Shown piece by piece: positions 48,710-59,526 of a DNA stretch of 64,000 nt. Position 1 is the first letter of the stretch. Each line of letters opens with the position of its first letter. The notes beneath the pieces were generated by a model. It did not search any database and was not told the origin of the DNA. It saw nothing but the letters and a program-made list of their open reading frames with translations. A program made the translations under genes and the position numbers. Source of the stretch: Dipteris shenzhenensis (Eukaryota > Polypodiophyta > Polypodiopsida > Gleicheniales); assembly GCA_047967505.1 (NCBI GenBank), contig CM106540.1, one strand, 5' to 3'.

Positions 48710-49665
48710 GTGAGGATACAGCCACAGGATGTGTAGAAGATAGTGTTATCTTCCGACCTTATAGACAATTCACAGGAACCTTCTTCGATGACATTATTGT
48801 CTTCTCTAAGTCCGAAGAAGAGCACAAGGAACATCTTGCTACGGTTTTCCAAGAGCTGCGAAATCACCAGCTCTATGCAAACAGCAAGAAGAGTAAATTC
48901 TTTCCAGAAGAGATCCTTTATTTGGGGCATATAATATCCAAAGATGGGATACGGATGGATCCGGCAAAGATCCAAGCCATTCAAGAATGGCCAGAGCTGA
49001 AGACAATGCATGAAGTCCGTAGTTTCCTAGGCATGTGTTCTTACTATAGAAGATTTATCATGCATTTTGTGGATATAGCCGCTCCACTTCATGACCTAAC
49101 CAAGAAAAATGCAGCTTTCAGATGGGGTACTCCACAGAAGAAGGCATTCACTAAACTCAAAGACAAGCTGGCCACAGAGCCAATTCTGATAGTTCCAGAT
49201 TTGTGTCTGCCATTTGATGTGGATTGTGATGCCTGTGGGGTAGTGTGCTAGGGCTGCATTGCATCAGAATGGTCATGTAGTGGCCTACAAGAGCAAGAGA
49301 CTCCGTGATGCAAAGAGATATTTGGGAATCTATGAGAAAGAGTTGTTGGCTGTGATTCATGCCCTCCATACATGGAAGCATATCTTTTGTGTGCGAACTT
49401 TACAATTAAGACAGATCACCAAAATCTCACATATTGCTTGACTTAGACTAAGCTCTCCGAGAAGCACATGACATGGGCAAACACGCTGTCAATGTATCAT
49501 TTTCAGATTGTCCATACTCCGAGAGCTCAGAACAGAGTGGCAGATGCCTTGTCTCAAAGACCCCAAGTGAACAATGTAACTATTGCTTATCATAGGGATC
49601 TAGCCGACATGAGGAAGCAATATGCCCTCAATGCTTTTGGACCAATTTTCAAGGTATGGCATTGA
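48460..49665 (+). pseudogene. Gypsy reverse transcriptase and RNase H
   Basis: The frame 48460-49251 carries QKKDGSF, FPIPRIDDVLDQLNG, then FFDDIIVFSKS (the catalytic DD), YLGHIIS and VRSFLGMCSYYRRFI. Between SRIDLKSKYWL and the DD motif about 30 residues are missing, including the PFGLTNAP box, so the palm is incomplete. RNase H follows after a shift: VVAYKSKRL, IYEKELLAVIHAL (49310-49365) and VADALSQRP (about 49540). Not functional. Confidence 0.9.
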
Positions 49666-49669
49666 TGGC

Positions 49670-50920
49670 AGCAGCCATGTCCTTGGCCAACAACGACAAT
49701 AGCATTGACGCTCTATGATTAGGTTTAGAGCTAGGAGTGTATTTGGGAATTCAAAGCCCGACGTTCTCAGTGTTTTAGAGAAGAGAGAAAGGCTGTGAAG
49801 CCTTATTGTATAGAACTTTTATTTTATATGAATACAGATATACTTTTTATACAATGTCCCATTTTGTATTCTTTTACAAAATTTATTTTATACTGTCATT
49901 GTATTTTGTAACTTTAATTGTTGTTGGCATTAATATTTTCATTCACTATTCTGTTCAAAAGCATGCTATCAGATAGATTTTTGCGCTATAATGGTCATTT
50001 CTGAGCAATCCAGTAAGAATCTCACCATAGCGCAGGAGGGAAAATGATGCAGATTTTGGTGAGATTTTACAGCAAGTGCAAGAAAGGCAGTCCACCAGTC
50101 ACTATACCCTAAAAGATGGGTACCTAATGAAAGATGAGCGGCTGTTTTTTGACCTTTTGAGATCCGATTTCTACGTTTTTTGAAATTTTGGCACTTCCCA
50201 AACATAAACGACCCTATCCCACACCTTTTCAAGGAAAATTTTTTTCGGCTTTTTTGTCCGTACGTCCATACGGATCTCTGCAGGTGGATGCGTGATAGTG
50301 CCAAGAGTGGTTCAACTTTGTCAAAAGGCGCTTTCGAGTAGTTTTAGGCCATTTTTTGGCATTTTTTGCTCAGATTTGGACTCGTGTGACCTCCAGCAGT
50401 GATTTGGGCAGCTCCCTTGAGCACTTTCGCTCATTTTTTTGAGCCTCTTCTGCGCATTCGATCTCTCCAATTGGCACATTGAGAGTCATGACGTGATCTC
50501 CCTTGGTAGTTGCTCCTATGGCCTTCATCGACACATCATTTGAGGGCATTCTAGCCTGGTTCTTCACCGACATACCTCTTTGCATCAGGATGTGCACACT
50601 CTTGTGCGGTAGCTACTTCGGGCTTATGGGTTCTTTGCCCTTGCTATGCATAATATATCTTTACTACTTTCTTGTTTGAGTCAAGGGTACTCTACCCTAG
50701 GTTATCCCCCAAAATGAATGCAAATAAATCATGTTCCTTACTGACGTCATCAGCGCCCAACAGTGGGTGTAGACCATAGTATAAAAATATACTCTCACAC
50801 GTACAAATCCACACACCCACACATACTTGAGCATCCATTTATACAAAGTCTTCGTACTGAGTTTCTGTCGGCACTCTGGAGATGAAGGGCAAACTCATCC
50901 ATGACGAAGGGTAGCACAAA
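49670..50920. other. Foreign and rearranged block inside gypsy pol
   Basis: Two non-pol stretches flank a short pol remnant. 49670-49970 is AT-rich and LTR-like. 50041-50150 encodes ILQQVQERQSTSHYTLKDG, the segment before the integrase zinc finger, confirming that pol once continued here. 50150-50740 is unidentified; it includes CCGTACGTCCATACGG and a TTTTTGGCATTTTTT stretch. 50740-50920 is an inverted R1 copy that abuts the integrase core. Confidence 0.6.
50740..50920 (-). repeat. Dispersed repeat R1, inverted copy
   Basis: The reverse complement matches 39992-40172, including CACTGTTGGGCGCTGATGAC and CTCAAGTATGTGTGGGTGTG, with few differences. It ends next to the gypsy integrase core, marking a junction. 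Confidence 0.92.
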
Positions 50921-50928
50921 GGCTTTTT

Positions 50929-51870
50929 ATGGCACAAATCTTTAAGCACCATGGTATGCCCAAGCCCATTGTCAGTGACCGAGATCCCAGAATAACCAGT
51001 CTATTTTGGAGAGCTCTTTTCGATAATATGGGGACGAATCTGAATTTTTCTTCTTCTTTCCATCTCGAGACAGATGGTCAAAGTGAGGTAGCAACTTCTA
51101 CAATGTTGGATTTATTGAAATGCTACGCAGCTGACCAAAGTTCAAACTGGGAAAAGTACCTACCACTGTTGGAGTTTGCATATAACAATATAGTTCACAA
51201 CTAAAAAGGGAAAGCCCCCTTTGAGGTCATCTACAGGAAGGTGATTCTGCCACCTATCCTAAGGACCAAAGATGAAATATTTGCAGCTGATCAGTTTGTT
51301 AGAGACCTCCAGACAGCTTTCAGCCAGGTCATAACAGCAATAGAAAGGTCTCAAGAAAAGCATAAGAAGACTGCAAATAAGCATAGGAGACACTTAGATC
51401 TCAAGGAAGGGGATAGGGTGCTTTTGAAGTTCGAGAAAGCTAGACTCCATAAGCTTAAAGGCAAGCAAAAGTGTACACAAAGTTATCTCCCACATACTAT
51501 GGCCCTTTCAAGGTAACAGAAGAGATTAATGAGGTTGCATACAGGTTAGCACTGCCATAGCATTGGAGGATGCATAATGCTTTTCATGTGAGTCTCCTAA
51601 AGAAATATCAGGGACCAGAGCCTACAGAGCCAGTAATAGAGGATCCACCAGAAGTGGACGAGCTAAAGGAGGTCCTTTAGCCATAACAAATTGTGCATCA
51701 TACTGTACGCAAAGGCCCTCAGGGCAAGAAATTTTACATATATCTTGTAAAATTCAAAAACTATTCGGCATTGGATGCCAAGTGGATGGATGAAGACATG
51801 TTGTCTGATCATCCACAGCTTTTGGATATTTACAAGGAAGCTTTTCAATTTAGGTCAACTGAATAAAAGC
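50929..51870 (+). pseudogene. Gypsy integrase core C-terminal half and chromodomain
   Basis: The frame starts inside the core: HHGMPKPIVSDRDPRITSLF, with the second catalytic Asp, then HLETDGQSEVA, where the third acidic residue (Glu) is kept, and WEKYLPLLEFAYNN. After a stop at 51202 the second frame (51241-51516) gives HRRHLDLKEGDRVLLKF, the GPY/F-type tail. Near 51740-51830 YLVKFKNYSALDAKWMDEDM is a chromodomain, which in chromoviruses directs insertion to heterochromatin marks. The N-terminal zinc finger and first Asp are lost. Confidence 0.88.
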
Positions 51871-51966
51871 CGAGGGGATGTCACCAAGATGTAAATACTC
51901 CAAAGTCGAAGTTTCAATTGACCATTTATTTGATCATGATTAAAGACTCTCGTTTATTTAATTAAG

Positions 51967-54208
51967 ATGGGACAAGAGTTCATCCAGCAGCTTACCACGG
52001 CCATGGCTATGCAGCATACAACTCTTGCCCAGATGGGACAGCAGCTCGAGTAGCAGATTGGCTAGGCTATGCAGGACAAGGGTAAGCAGCCCGCACCCCA
52101 GCAAGGGGACCACTCAGACAGTCAAGATGTTTTGTCTGCTCCACGCAGGGGTTTTATGGAGATGTGTTCTGTGCCTATGAGCATTTGTCTTCTAGAACGT
52201 TGCATGTACCCTAGCATGGGGATTATTTGGACTTGGATGATGCATTCTCTATGCCACAGAGCACCTTCTTGCAGGATGTTAGGCCATCTTTTGGCTCCTA
52301 GTTTTTTACATTCATGCATCATTTCGGAGAGATGCGTTTGGTAGATAGACCCAACCAGGGGTTCATGCACCTATCGCTCCGCCAGTGAGCACATATACCT
52401 AGACGCAGCCGGTGCATCAGATGGCAGCAGCTACTACGTAGCAGGGGGTTAGTGGTGGGCAGCAAGCCACTTTTGATGAGATGCTAGTAGATTCCTTGCG
52501 TTCATATAGGGCCTTACCTGAGGCCATCAAATTTGAGATGCCTTTCTCCGATTATTTGAACCTCAAGCATGATGATGCCCGCACTTTTGGACGTTACACG
52601 CACATGAATTATGCAGCCAAGGATGTCAAGGACAAACTCACAGTGTGTAAGTTGATAGGGGACACTCGCACACCTAATGAGCTGGAGGAGTGGCTTACGA
52701 GGCCGGAAGATTATTTTCACTTCTACCCAAAGCAGGATAAGGACCACATAATCTTTGCGGGTATGCACATGCAGGACTATGCACATACTTGGTGGCTGTA
52801 TGAAGGATTCACCTCAAAGGCCAACCACATGGAGGGGTTTTAAAGAAATGATGGTTACTACCTTCGTATCCTCACTCATCTTGGATCAGCACTTGGTTGT
52901 ATTCTATGCTTTGTCACAAACTAGTACAGTCCAAGAGTATTTGCAGCGCTTTTGGAGACTTTCCTTGTTTGTACAGGATGTATCTGAGAAAGGGAAGTTG
53001 CTGCGTTTCATCCACGGATTGAGTCCTTCCCTGGCTGTAGATGTGAAGGCACATAACCCTCAAACAATTGAGCATGCAGCCCAATTGGCAGAGGTGTTTG
53101 AGCCCAAATATGTCAACAACAAGTATAAGATGGCAGCAGGCAGCGCATAAGGGAATGGAAATGCGGCTGAGAAGAAGCCTAAGGTGACTGATTGGCATGA
53201 TAGGAAATCAGCAGCAACACCATTTCCGAGGTTTCCCACTGTTACACGCAGCAAGATGCCATATGCTAAGCCATACAGGTCACTTGATGCTAAGTCAGGG
53301 GCTTAGCCAAGTGCTGGAAATGAAAAATCAGAATTTAAACAACACATGAGGGCTATTATGGACAGCAAAAAGTGGGCAAACTTATGCTTAAGTGTGGTGA
53401 GAAATGGACTCCTGAGCATCGGGAAGTTTGCAAAATGCGAAACAGTGGTACTGCAAAACTCAGCATGATTATTGAGATATCTGGATGATGAGGAGTCAAT
53501 GGATGCTTCTGAGACCTTGGATGCCACTCATGATGATTTAGAGGGTGCACATGATGTGGAAGAAGCTCTAGATACTGGAGCCACGAAGAGGGTTGATTTT
53601 CCCTTTGATCCCGGTGGTGCTATTGAACATAATATGCATGGCATACAGTCCAATACGCTCGGCCCACCTGTGGCATGTGAGGTCGTTAGCCTACAGCCTT
53701 TCATGTGGAGCATCAGGTTGCTATGCCTTTTCATGCGCAAGAGGATAAGTCAAAATGCTCCTGTGGACGAGGAGATCTATTGGGATGCGCAGCAAACAAT
53801 TTATGTTATCTGTTTTCATGCCTTGATGGGTGCCAAAAGTGCTGAAACTATTAGATTGAAAAGGGCAAATTAGTTGGAGGACTGTTCACATGCTTGTGAA
53901 CAGGGGTAGCACACATAGTTTCATCAATTCTAAGACCTTACAGAAGGTGGGACTGATTGCTAGTGAGATTGATCATGGGCTGAGAGTAGAGGTGGCAAAT
54001 CGACAGCATTTGATCTGTAAATTTTGTTGCCAAGATGCAAGGATCAAGCTCTCTGAGCATTATGAATTTGCTGGGGATCTCTTGGCACTGGACATGGGCC
54101 AAAGATGCAAGGATCAAGCTCTTTGAGCATTATGAATTTGCTGGGGATCTCTTGGCACTGGACATGGCCCAATAGATGTTGTCCTAGGCTGTGATTGATT
54201 GTTGTCCT
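51967..54208 (+). mobile_element. Second gypsy fragment: gag and protease
   Basis: It starts with a Gln-rich Gag N terminus (MGQEFIQQLTTAMAMQ, 51967). The capsid-type retrotransposon gag domain lies in 52590-53150 (PEDYFHFYPKQDKDHIIFA, WRGFKEMMVTTF, ALSQTSTVQEYLQRF), in two frames joined by a shift near 52800. Next come a damaged zinc knuckle (KCGEKWTPEHREVC, about 53393-53440) and a protease start at 53890 (NRGSTHSFIN) in which the catalytic Asp is replaced by Asn. PIDVVLGCD ends the piece at about 54190. It abuts the gypsy pol fragment to the left and R1 to the right, so it is a separate or rearranged piece. Confidence 0.85.
54032..54171. repeat. 70-bp tandem duplication inside the gypsy protease
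   Basis: AAGATGCAAGGATCAAGCTC starts at 54032 and at 54102; copies are 70 bp with about two differences. As 70 is not a multiple of three, the protease frame is shifted. Confidence 0.95.
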
Positions 54209-54210
54209 TA

Positions 54211-54444
54211 AATGGATTCTCAAGTATGTGTGTGTGTGGATTTGTATGTGTGAGAGCATATTTTTATACTATGGTCTACATCCACTGTTGGGTGCTGAGG
54301 ATGTCATAGTAGCTAGTTCCTGCTATGCGTGATGGAGTTTATGGTTTTGAACATTATGAGTGACTATCATGAGATTCAAACTGCACTATGTTGTATTTTA
54401 GAGGATGAGTTTGGAAACGTTCCTGGATTTATCTAGGTATAGGC
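54211..54444 (+). repeat. Dispersed repeat R1, third direct copy
   Basis: AATGGATTCTCAAGTATGTG through AGGTATAGGC matches about 40070-40321, with a deletion of GACGTCAGTGGG and scattered changes. It begins exactly where the gypsy protease homology stops. Confidence 0.9.
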
Positions 54445-54799
54445 TTTGCTCTAGTAGAGAACTTGATGTGAGAACACAAGAGAAGGCCTAAGAAGTTGCA
54501 GCTTGCAAGGAGAGCAAAAGACAAAGTAGAAGCTTTTATTGGCCTGTACAAAGATATTATCCATTCAATTATGCTGCATTGAATGTAGATGGTTTACCAG
54601 TTAGGGCATTTAGATGGACCATCTCTCTTCCTTCTAGTACAGCTTGGATGTCCCATCCATCTAGGTCCCGCTAGATGAGATCAATAGTATCATACGGTGG
54701 GAACTACTTCAGCTCTATACATCACGGACTTGGGGGGGGGGAACCAGGAGTTTTCAACCAAGATCCAGTTCTGTCATTACCACTTCTTGAGAGTATCGG

Positions 54800-55320
54800 A
54801 GGATGGAGTGATTATTAGACCCCAGTATCTAGAGGTCAGACGGGTTTCACATGCATTGAGGATTGCCATCTGACAAATGCAGGTCTCATCCATCAGCTGA
54901 GGATTGAGGCACAGAGAGCTACCAAGAGAACAACGGATTTGCAAGCTATGCACACTGGTAGAGGTGGAGATCGAGGAGCACTTCCTGTGCACTTGGCCCA
55001 TCTATCATGAGATCTGAGGACTGGTACCATGTCTCTTTTAGGAGGGGCACATGTTTGGGCCACTCTCTTGGTTGGTTCACTTTCATGACCAAGTGTGTGT
55101 TGGCCTCTATTTGATGGAGATGTGGTGACATAGAGAGACCTTAGTACAACATATCAGATAGCATGAGGTGACAATACCGTTGGAGACAGATCATGCAGAG
55201 TGACATGTCACCAACTTCTATGCATTCGACCCAATCTTGGGACATAGTGGAGTAGAGGAGGAGGAGATAGCCGACATGAGAGTAGCATGGATCAGCGGCG
55301 TGGAGTGGTGGAGCCAGTTA
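54800..55320 (+). pseudogene. LINE-like C-terminal zinc motif remnant
   Basis: The plus strand reads RQRICKLC-type residues: ELPREQRICKLCTLVEVEIE, then EHFLCTWPIYHEI (about 54918-55010). The CxxC...ExHFLxxCPxY pattern is found near the C terminus of some non-LTR reverse transcriptases. It continues with PLSWLVHFHDQVCVGLYLM and, after stops, TNFYAFDPILG. I see no RT upstream. The family is uncertain. Confidence 0.35.
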
Positions 55321-56499
55321 CACAGAGACCATGCGCGATGCATAGGTTGACAAGAGCATGTACGATAAAGGTCCAGTCCATCCTTGCCTTACTCAAAGGA
55401 GACCGTTTGAGCTGGGGTGTTACTCTTGATATGGCTAATGGATACAGAGATCACTGAGACCACACCTCCCTATCCTAGCGAGAGACGATTCCATAGACAC
55501 ATATATGAGACATCTTCGCATTTGGAGAGCCACCGTGGCGCCTGGATATGTATTAGCTTTGAGTGCTTGAGATTTTTGAGATTATTAGCTTAGCACTCAG
55601 CAAGGGCCTTAGTGAGCCCTTTGCCTCAGCCCACAGTGGCTTGTACGAGTACTTTCTTGATTGTACTTTGTCTCATAGGCCCGCGAGGCCTTCCAGAGAC
55701 GTTAATACATCTTTCTTTCTTTCTTTCTTTTATATACTTTTCTTCTGTAAAGGCACACTTCAAGTGTCTTAATTGTTGTCTTAAAAGATGTACGCTAGTG
55801 TTGATATCTACATAATGATGAAACAATTGGGGGCAACCTTACTTCAAACATCCAAAACCGAAGTACAATCATTACAGAAGAGGTTCGAAGCATCCCACAC
55901 ACTAGCAATGCTAGCTGGCTTGGGTCCACTTCTTCACCAACTGATGCCAGCTAATCTCTCACCACCTTCACCTTCATCTTCACCTTCACCTTCATGAGAT
56001 GGTCATGTACTTGATCCCCTTCTTCCCTGTTACGACTAATGTTGAAGAGCTAGGATCTTGGACTTGTTGTCTGTCTCGTACAAGTCCTTCAGAGCCGTGC
56101 ATGCTTGCCAAACGTATCAGCTGCCTGAATATGTGGAATGTGTTAGAAATGACCCAGCGGAAGACTGATAGTATCGCTAGGAGCTCGCGCAGTGTAATGT
56201 GGGGTGTGGAATCACAAACTTCTTAACTTATGTGCATAGATGTGCAAGCCAGTAAATAGACAATGCTGAGAGACAATATAGAAGCAACACTTTATATTTC
56301 CGTCCATCCAGAAACTAGGACAGGATACAATACCAAAAGGTTCTTCAACTACAAGCTTGGCACTTCTAGATATCTGAGCCCACGTGCTCCACCTCGAGCA
56401 TATGTAGACTCTGCCTAGACCCCTTCCACCTTGCTGTCCGAGAGCCAGCCTAGGTGGGCTGCCACTCTAGCTCAGTCTGCAGCTTCTCCTAGGTCACCT
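55321..56499. other. Spacer, short microsatellite
   Basis: No supported gene. (CTTT)n lies at about 55711-55731 and (ACCTTC)n-like repeats at about 55965-55994. Near 56134 TGTTAGAAATGACCCAGCGG could be a reversed LTR end, but no partner was found. Confidence 0.35.
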
Positions 56500-56518
56500 T
56501 GTCCTCCTGCTTGTAGGC

Positions 56519-57487
56519 CTAAAGGCTCCCTCTTTGCTGCTCCTGTCTGCTGACCTGAGGACTGCTCCAAGTGATGATTGAATGAGGCCCAATGGCCTCT
56601 TTATATTGGCCCAAGGGGCCTTGAAATGGACCGACCTGGTAGGGCCGACCAGTCTGCCCCCTCCCAGTCTGTAAACCGACTTGGTTTGGGGGCTGTTCCA
56701 CAAACCCGCCTGGCCACGTGGCAGCCCACCATAGGCGCAGGCCTCTGCCCTTCTGCTGGCCCTGTTCCAGCCTTGTTGCAGGCTCCATACAAGGCCCAAA
56801 GGCCCTGCCATGCAGGTGCCTTTGGCTACTGCAGGTCCCACCCTCTGTCAGGCTTCCAGCAGTCCTGCTCTCCATCAAAGAATCCTCCGTACAGCCCCGC
56901 ACAGTGGGGCTGTACCCTGCTGATGTAAGTGCGACCTTCACAGGGCCCTGTTGCAGGCCGTACGCCTGCCCTTTGCTTTGACAGCTGCCCACATGGCAGC
57001 TCATGTGCTGCTCATGTGACAACCCCAATATCTTCAGGTCTACCTCCCTAATGCTCTCCTCATATGGGGGCTTACAAAATAGGAGGTGACCATTCCAACA
57101 GAATGTTCTCGATATGATTAGTGTAAGAGCTTGGGCATCCTTGTCCTCCCATGTTTCAAGCTCGCCTGGATTTACAGCCATCATACTCTTTCCTGAAGCA
57201 TTCTTGATGTCCTTGGGCTTTGGATCAAGCCCCGTTGTGACTTTCCATAGCTTCCTAGCCACAAGACGGCTCCGGATCTTGACTTTCCTTATGGGATAGT
57301 TTGTCCCATCAAGCTTCCCTGCTTCTTCGAAACTTGGAATAAGCGTAGAAGGAATGGTGGTGGAAGTAGCAGTATGGAGTAGGAATGGTAGTAGACACCG
57401 CTTAGATCTAAGTTTGTTGAGCTCTACATATCCCAGCACATGCTGCATGTTTGCAGCCCATCTTCCTAGACCTTGTGGAGGAGTCAT
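56519..57487 (-). pseudogene. Copia-type Gag fragment, minus strand
   Basis: A 322-codon minus-strand frame. Its first third reads as copia Gag: KLDGTNYPIRKVKIRSRLVA then KLWKVTTGLDP, where the usual W after YP is replaced by R, and LETWEDKDAQALTLIISR. After about 57030 the frame crosses a purine-rich ATTGGGG and TGTCACATGAGC, a plausible polypurine tract and LTR start. The remainder is a GC-rich non-Gag translation (56.5-57.0 kb). The true coding part is probably only 57400-57040. Confidence 0.65.
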
Positions 57488-58074
57488 CTCAGTTCTTTTG
57501 CCTTATTTATTTGTTGTCCTTTGTGGGTTTAATATTCAGTTCCTTTTGCATGAGTGAGAATTGGAGAGGGTTGAGTGTTGCTACGGCTGTGTGAGATTAC
57601 TACAGCAAGCTTCCTCTCTTAAAACAGAGAAATATATTTGACTGATGTTTCCTTGCTGTACCACTACTGCTACTAGCCTGAGTGAAGACTGGGCTATGCT
57701 TGCTGAACCCAGTATAGCTGCTTATGCTTGGGCACTGATGACGACATAAATGTTGCTTTGCTTGCTAAGTATGTCTTCCTTTTGTTTTTCATAAAAGTTT
57801 TTGTTTACCTCTTTTTTCTTCTCTTTCATTTTCTCTTTTATTTTTTGTGTAGATTTTTGGTCTTTAGAACAACAGAAAATCTAAATTTGTATGATTGGAC
57901 TTATTCTAGTCTTACAAAGGTATATAGGAATGGTAGTAGACACCGCTTCTGAAAATTACAGCAGAAGAAAGCAAATCTTGCTGTATCAAGCAAATAAGCA
58001 CAGCACACCTTTCTTTGAATCGGGGTCGCCTTCCGACTTCTTCCTTCTGGGTGAATACATGAGTTCCAATGTTG

Positions 58075-58086
58075 GCTCTGATCCCA
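58075..58086 (-). other. Primer-binding site of a minus-strand copia-type element
   Basis: The minus strand reads TGGGATCAGAGC, one mismatch from the initiator tRNA-Met complement. Directly to the right the plus strand starts TGTCACGG, so the 5' LTR would end CCGTGACA. Gag at 57.4-57.0 kb lies downstream on the same strand, and the proposed 3' LTR starts TGTCAC, the inverse of this end. The two LTR bodies do not visibly match, so one or both are truncated. Confidence 0.55.
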
Positions 58087-58829
58087 TGTCACGGAATAGA
58101 GGTCTAAAAAATCAAACATTACCACACGCAGCGGAAGGATCTCAGAAACTCTTTCTAAACACTGTAGATGCACTCAAGAGAGTAGACAGCAGATGAGAGA
58201 GCTGAGACTTTTATTCATTCACTGTTGTGGGAAACGTGCTCAGCAAAGGGGCTGGGCACAAGTCAGTAATCAGGGTGATTACAATGCTGAGTTCACAGAA
58301 GTAGAACACTCCACACTATCTCCAGTCAATGCTGCCAGTAGCACCTAACCCAAGGGTAATTTATTGAACTAATTCCATGGTTGATCACTTTTTCCAGCAC
58401 TGAGATCTGTTTGGTATATGTCTAAACTCCCATATGTGACCTATATCAATATTTTCTGGTGTTGAAGTTTTAAAGTCCATACTATCCATGGCAGTCATGT
58501 ATTGAATTTAATGAGGAATTTCTTGTAAAATAAAAGAATTTGTGTCTGCAATTCATTTTGATGCAAAGGTTGGAATTAACTTTACATTGGCATGTACTTC
58601 TCTGATTGTGATGGTGTTAAAAACAAGCCACTATTAAATAGCTTTATTTCTTTTAGGAAAAAAGAAAGAAAGAATTATTAGATTGGTATAAGTCAGCAGT
58701 CAGCAGCTCTACAGGAATCGCTGGCTTTATTCAAGTTTCTGTCCCTATGAACTTTCGGGTAGGATATGATTTTATAGAAACTTTCCTTGTAGACGACATC
58801 TCTAAGTTTGACTAGGTTATTGTTGTTAT

Positions 58830-59076
58830 TGTTAGAATTATTATTATAATTCAGCAGTGACCAATGTAATGTAATAAGTAGGTTAGGGGCACTTTTCCCT
58901 CATTTAGAGGTTTTTCCCACTAACCACAGTTAGTTCACTAACTACGGTTAGTTAAGGATAAGGTTTTGTCACTTAGACAAAACCCATCCCACTTCTTGTA
59001 ACAGTCACTTCTTCTATTGCAAACACTACGTTCAGCTCTCTTGCTTCCTGCTCTCTCACTCTCTTGGTTTCTAACA
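58830..59076 (+). repeat. 5' LTR of the copia element
   Basis: 247 bp, from TGTTAGAATTATTATTATAA to TTTCTAACA, with the TG...CA ends. It contains two CTAAC.A.(A/C)GGTTAG-type short repeats that are reduced in the 3' copy. Primer site follows at 59080. Confidence 0.95.
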
Positions 59077-59155
59077 TTCGGTATCAGAGTAGCAAGACCC
59101 TGCTCCTAGCTTCCTTGCCCAGCTACCCTGCTCCCTGCTCTTCCTTCTCGTCGTC

Positions 59156-59422
59156 CGTACAGTTCGTCATCAGCAGCTCATCGTCTGTACAGTCCATCCG
59201 TACAATCCGTACGGACTGATTCCGTACAGCCCGTACACTTTGCCGTACAAACTGCGCTCCTCTACCGTACAGTCTTCCACTACATTGCGTCACATCGTTC
59301 GTACTGTGCCAGTCCGTACATGTGCTGTCCGTACCTACTTCCGTACAACAGATCTGCGCCTGGTCGTACGCACAGCCTGCTGGTTGCTAGGTAGTACACA
59401 GCTTCAAAGCTGTTCGACGTAC
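59156..59422 (+). repeat. Cluster of 13 CGTAC motifs in the copia leader
   Basis: CGTAC, mostly as TCCGTACA or CCCGTACA, occurs 13 times in about 270 bp between primer site and first coding domain, with no fixed spacing. Further near-copies (CTGTACAG, CCGTATG) occur. By chance about 0.3 occurrences would be expected. It lies where gag is missing. Confidence 0.85.
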
Positions 59423-59526
59423 TACCTTCCGTATGTGCCCATACTACGCAAGAAGCTTGAGCTGTACATCTGTACAGCAGCAGTCCATATAAACAGCTGC
59501 TGTCAGTTAGCACTCCCACTGTTGCA

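Larger units (their letters stand above)
47700..51966 (+). mobile_element. Decayed Ty3/gypsy retrotransposon with chromodomain
   Basis: On the plus strand: protease end (about 47720-47930), RT with an internal duplication (48198-49250), RNase H (49236-49665), the segment before the integrase zinc finger (about 50040-50150), integrase core and tail (50929-51560) and a C-terminal chromodomain (about 51650-51870). A purine-rich AGCCGAGGGGA at 51868-51878 followed by TGTCACC looks like a polypurine tract and 3' LTR start, cut short at about 51966. Foreign sequence interrupts pol at about 49670-49970 and 50150-50920. The chromodomain marks it as a chromovirus-type element. Confidence 0.85.
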
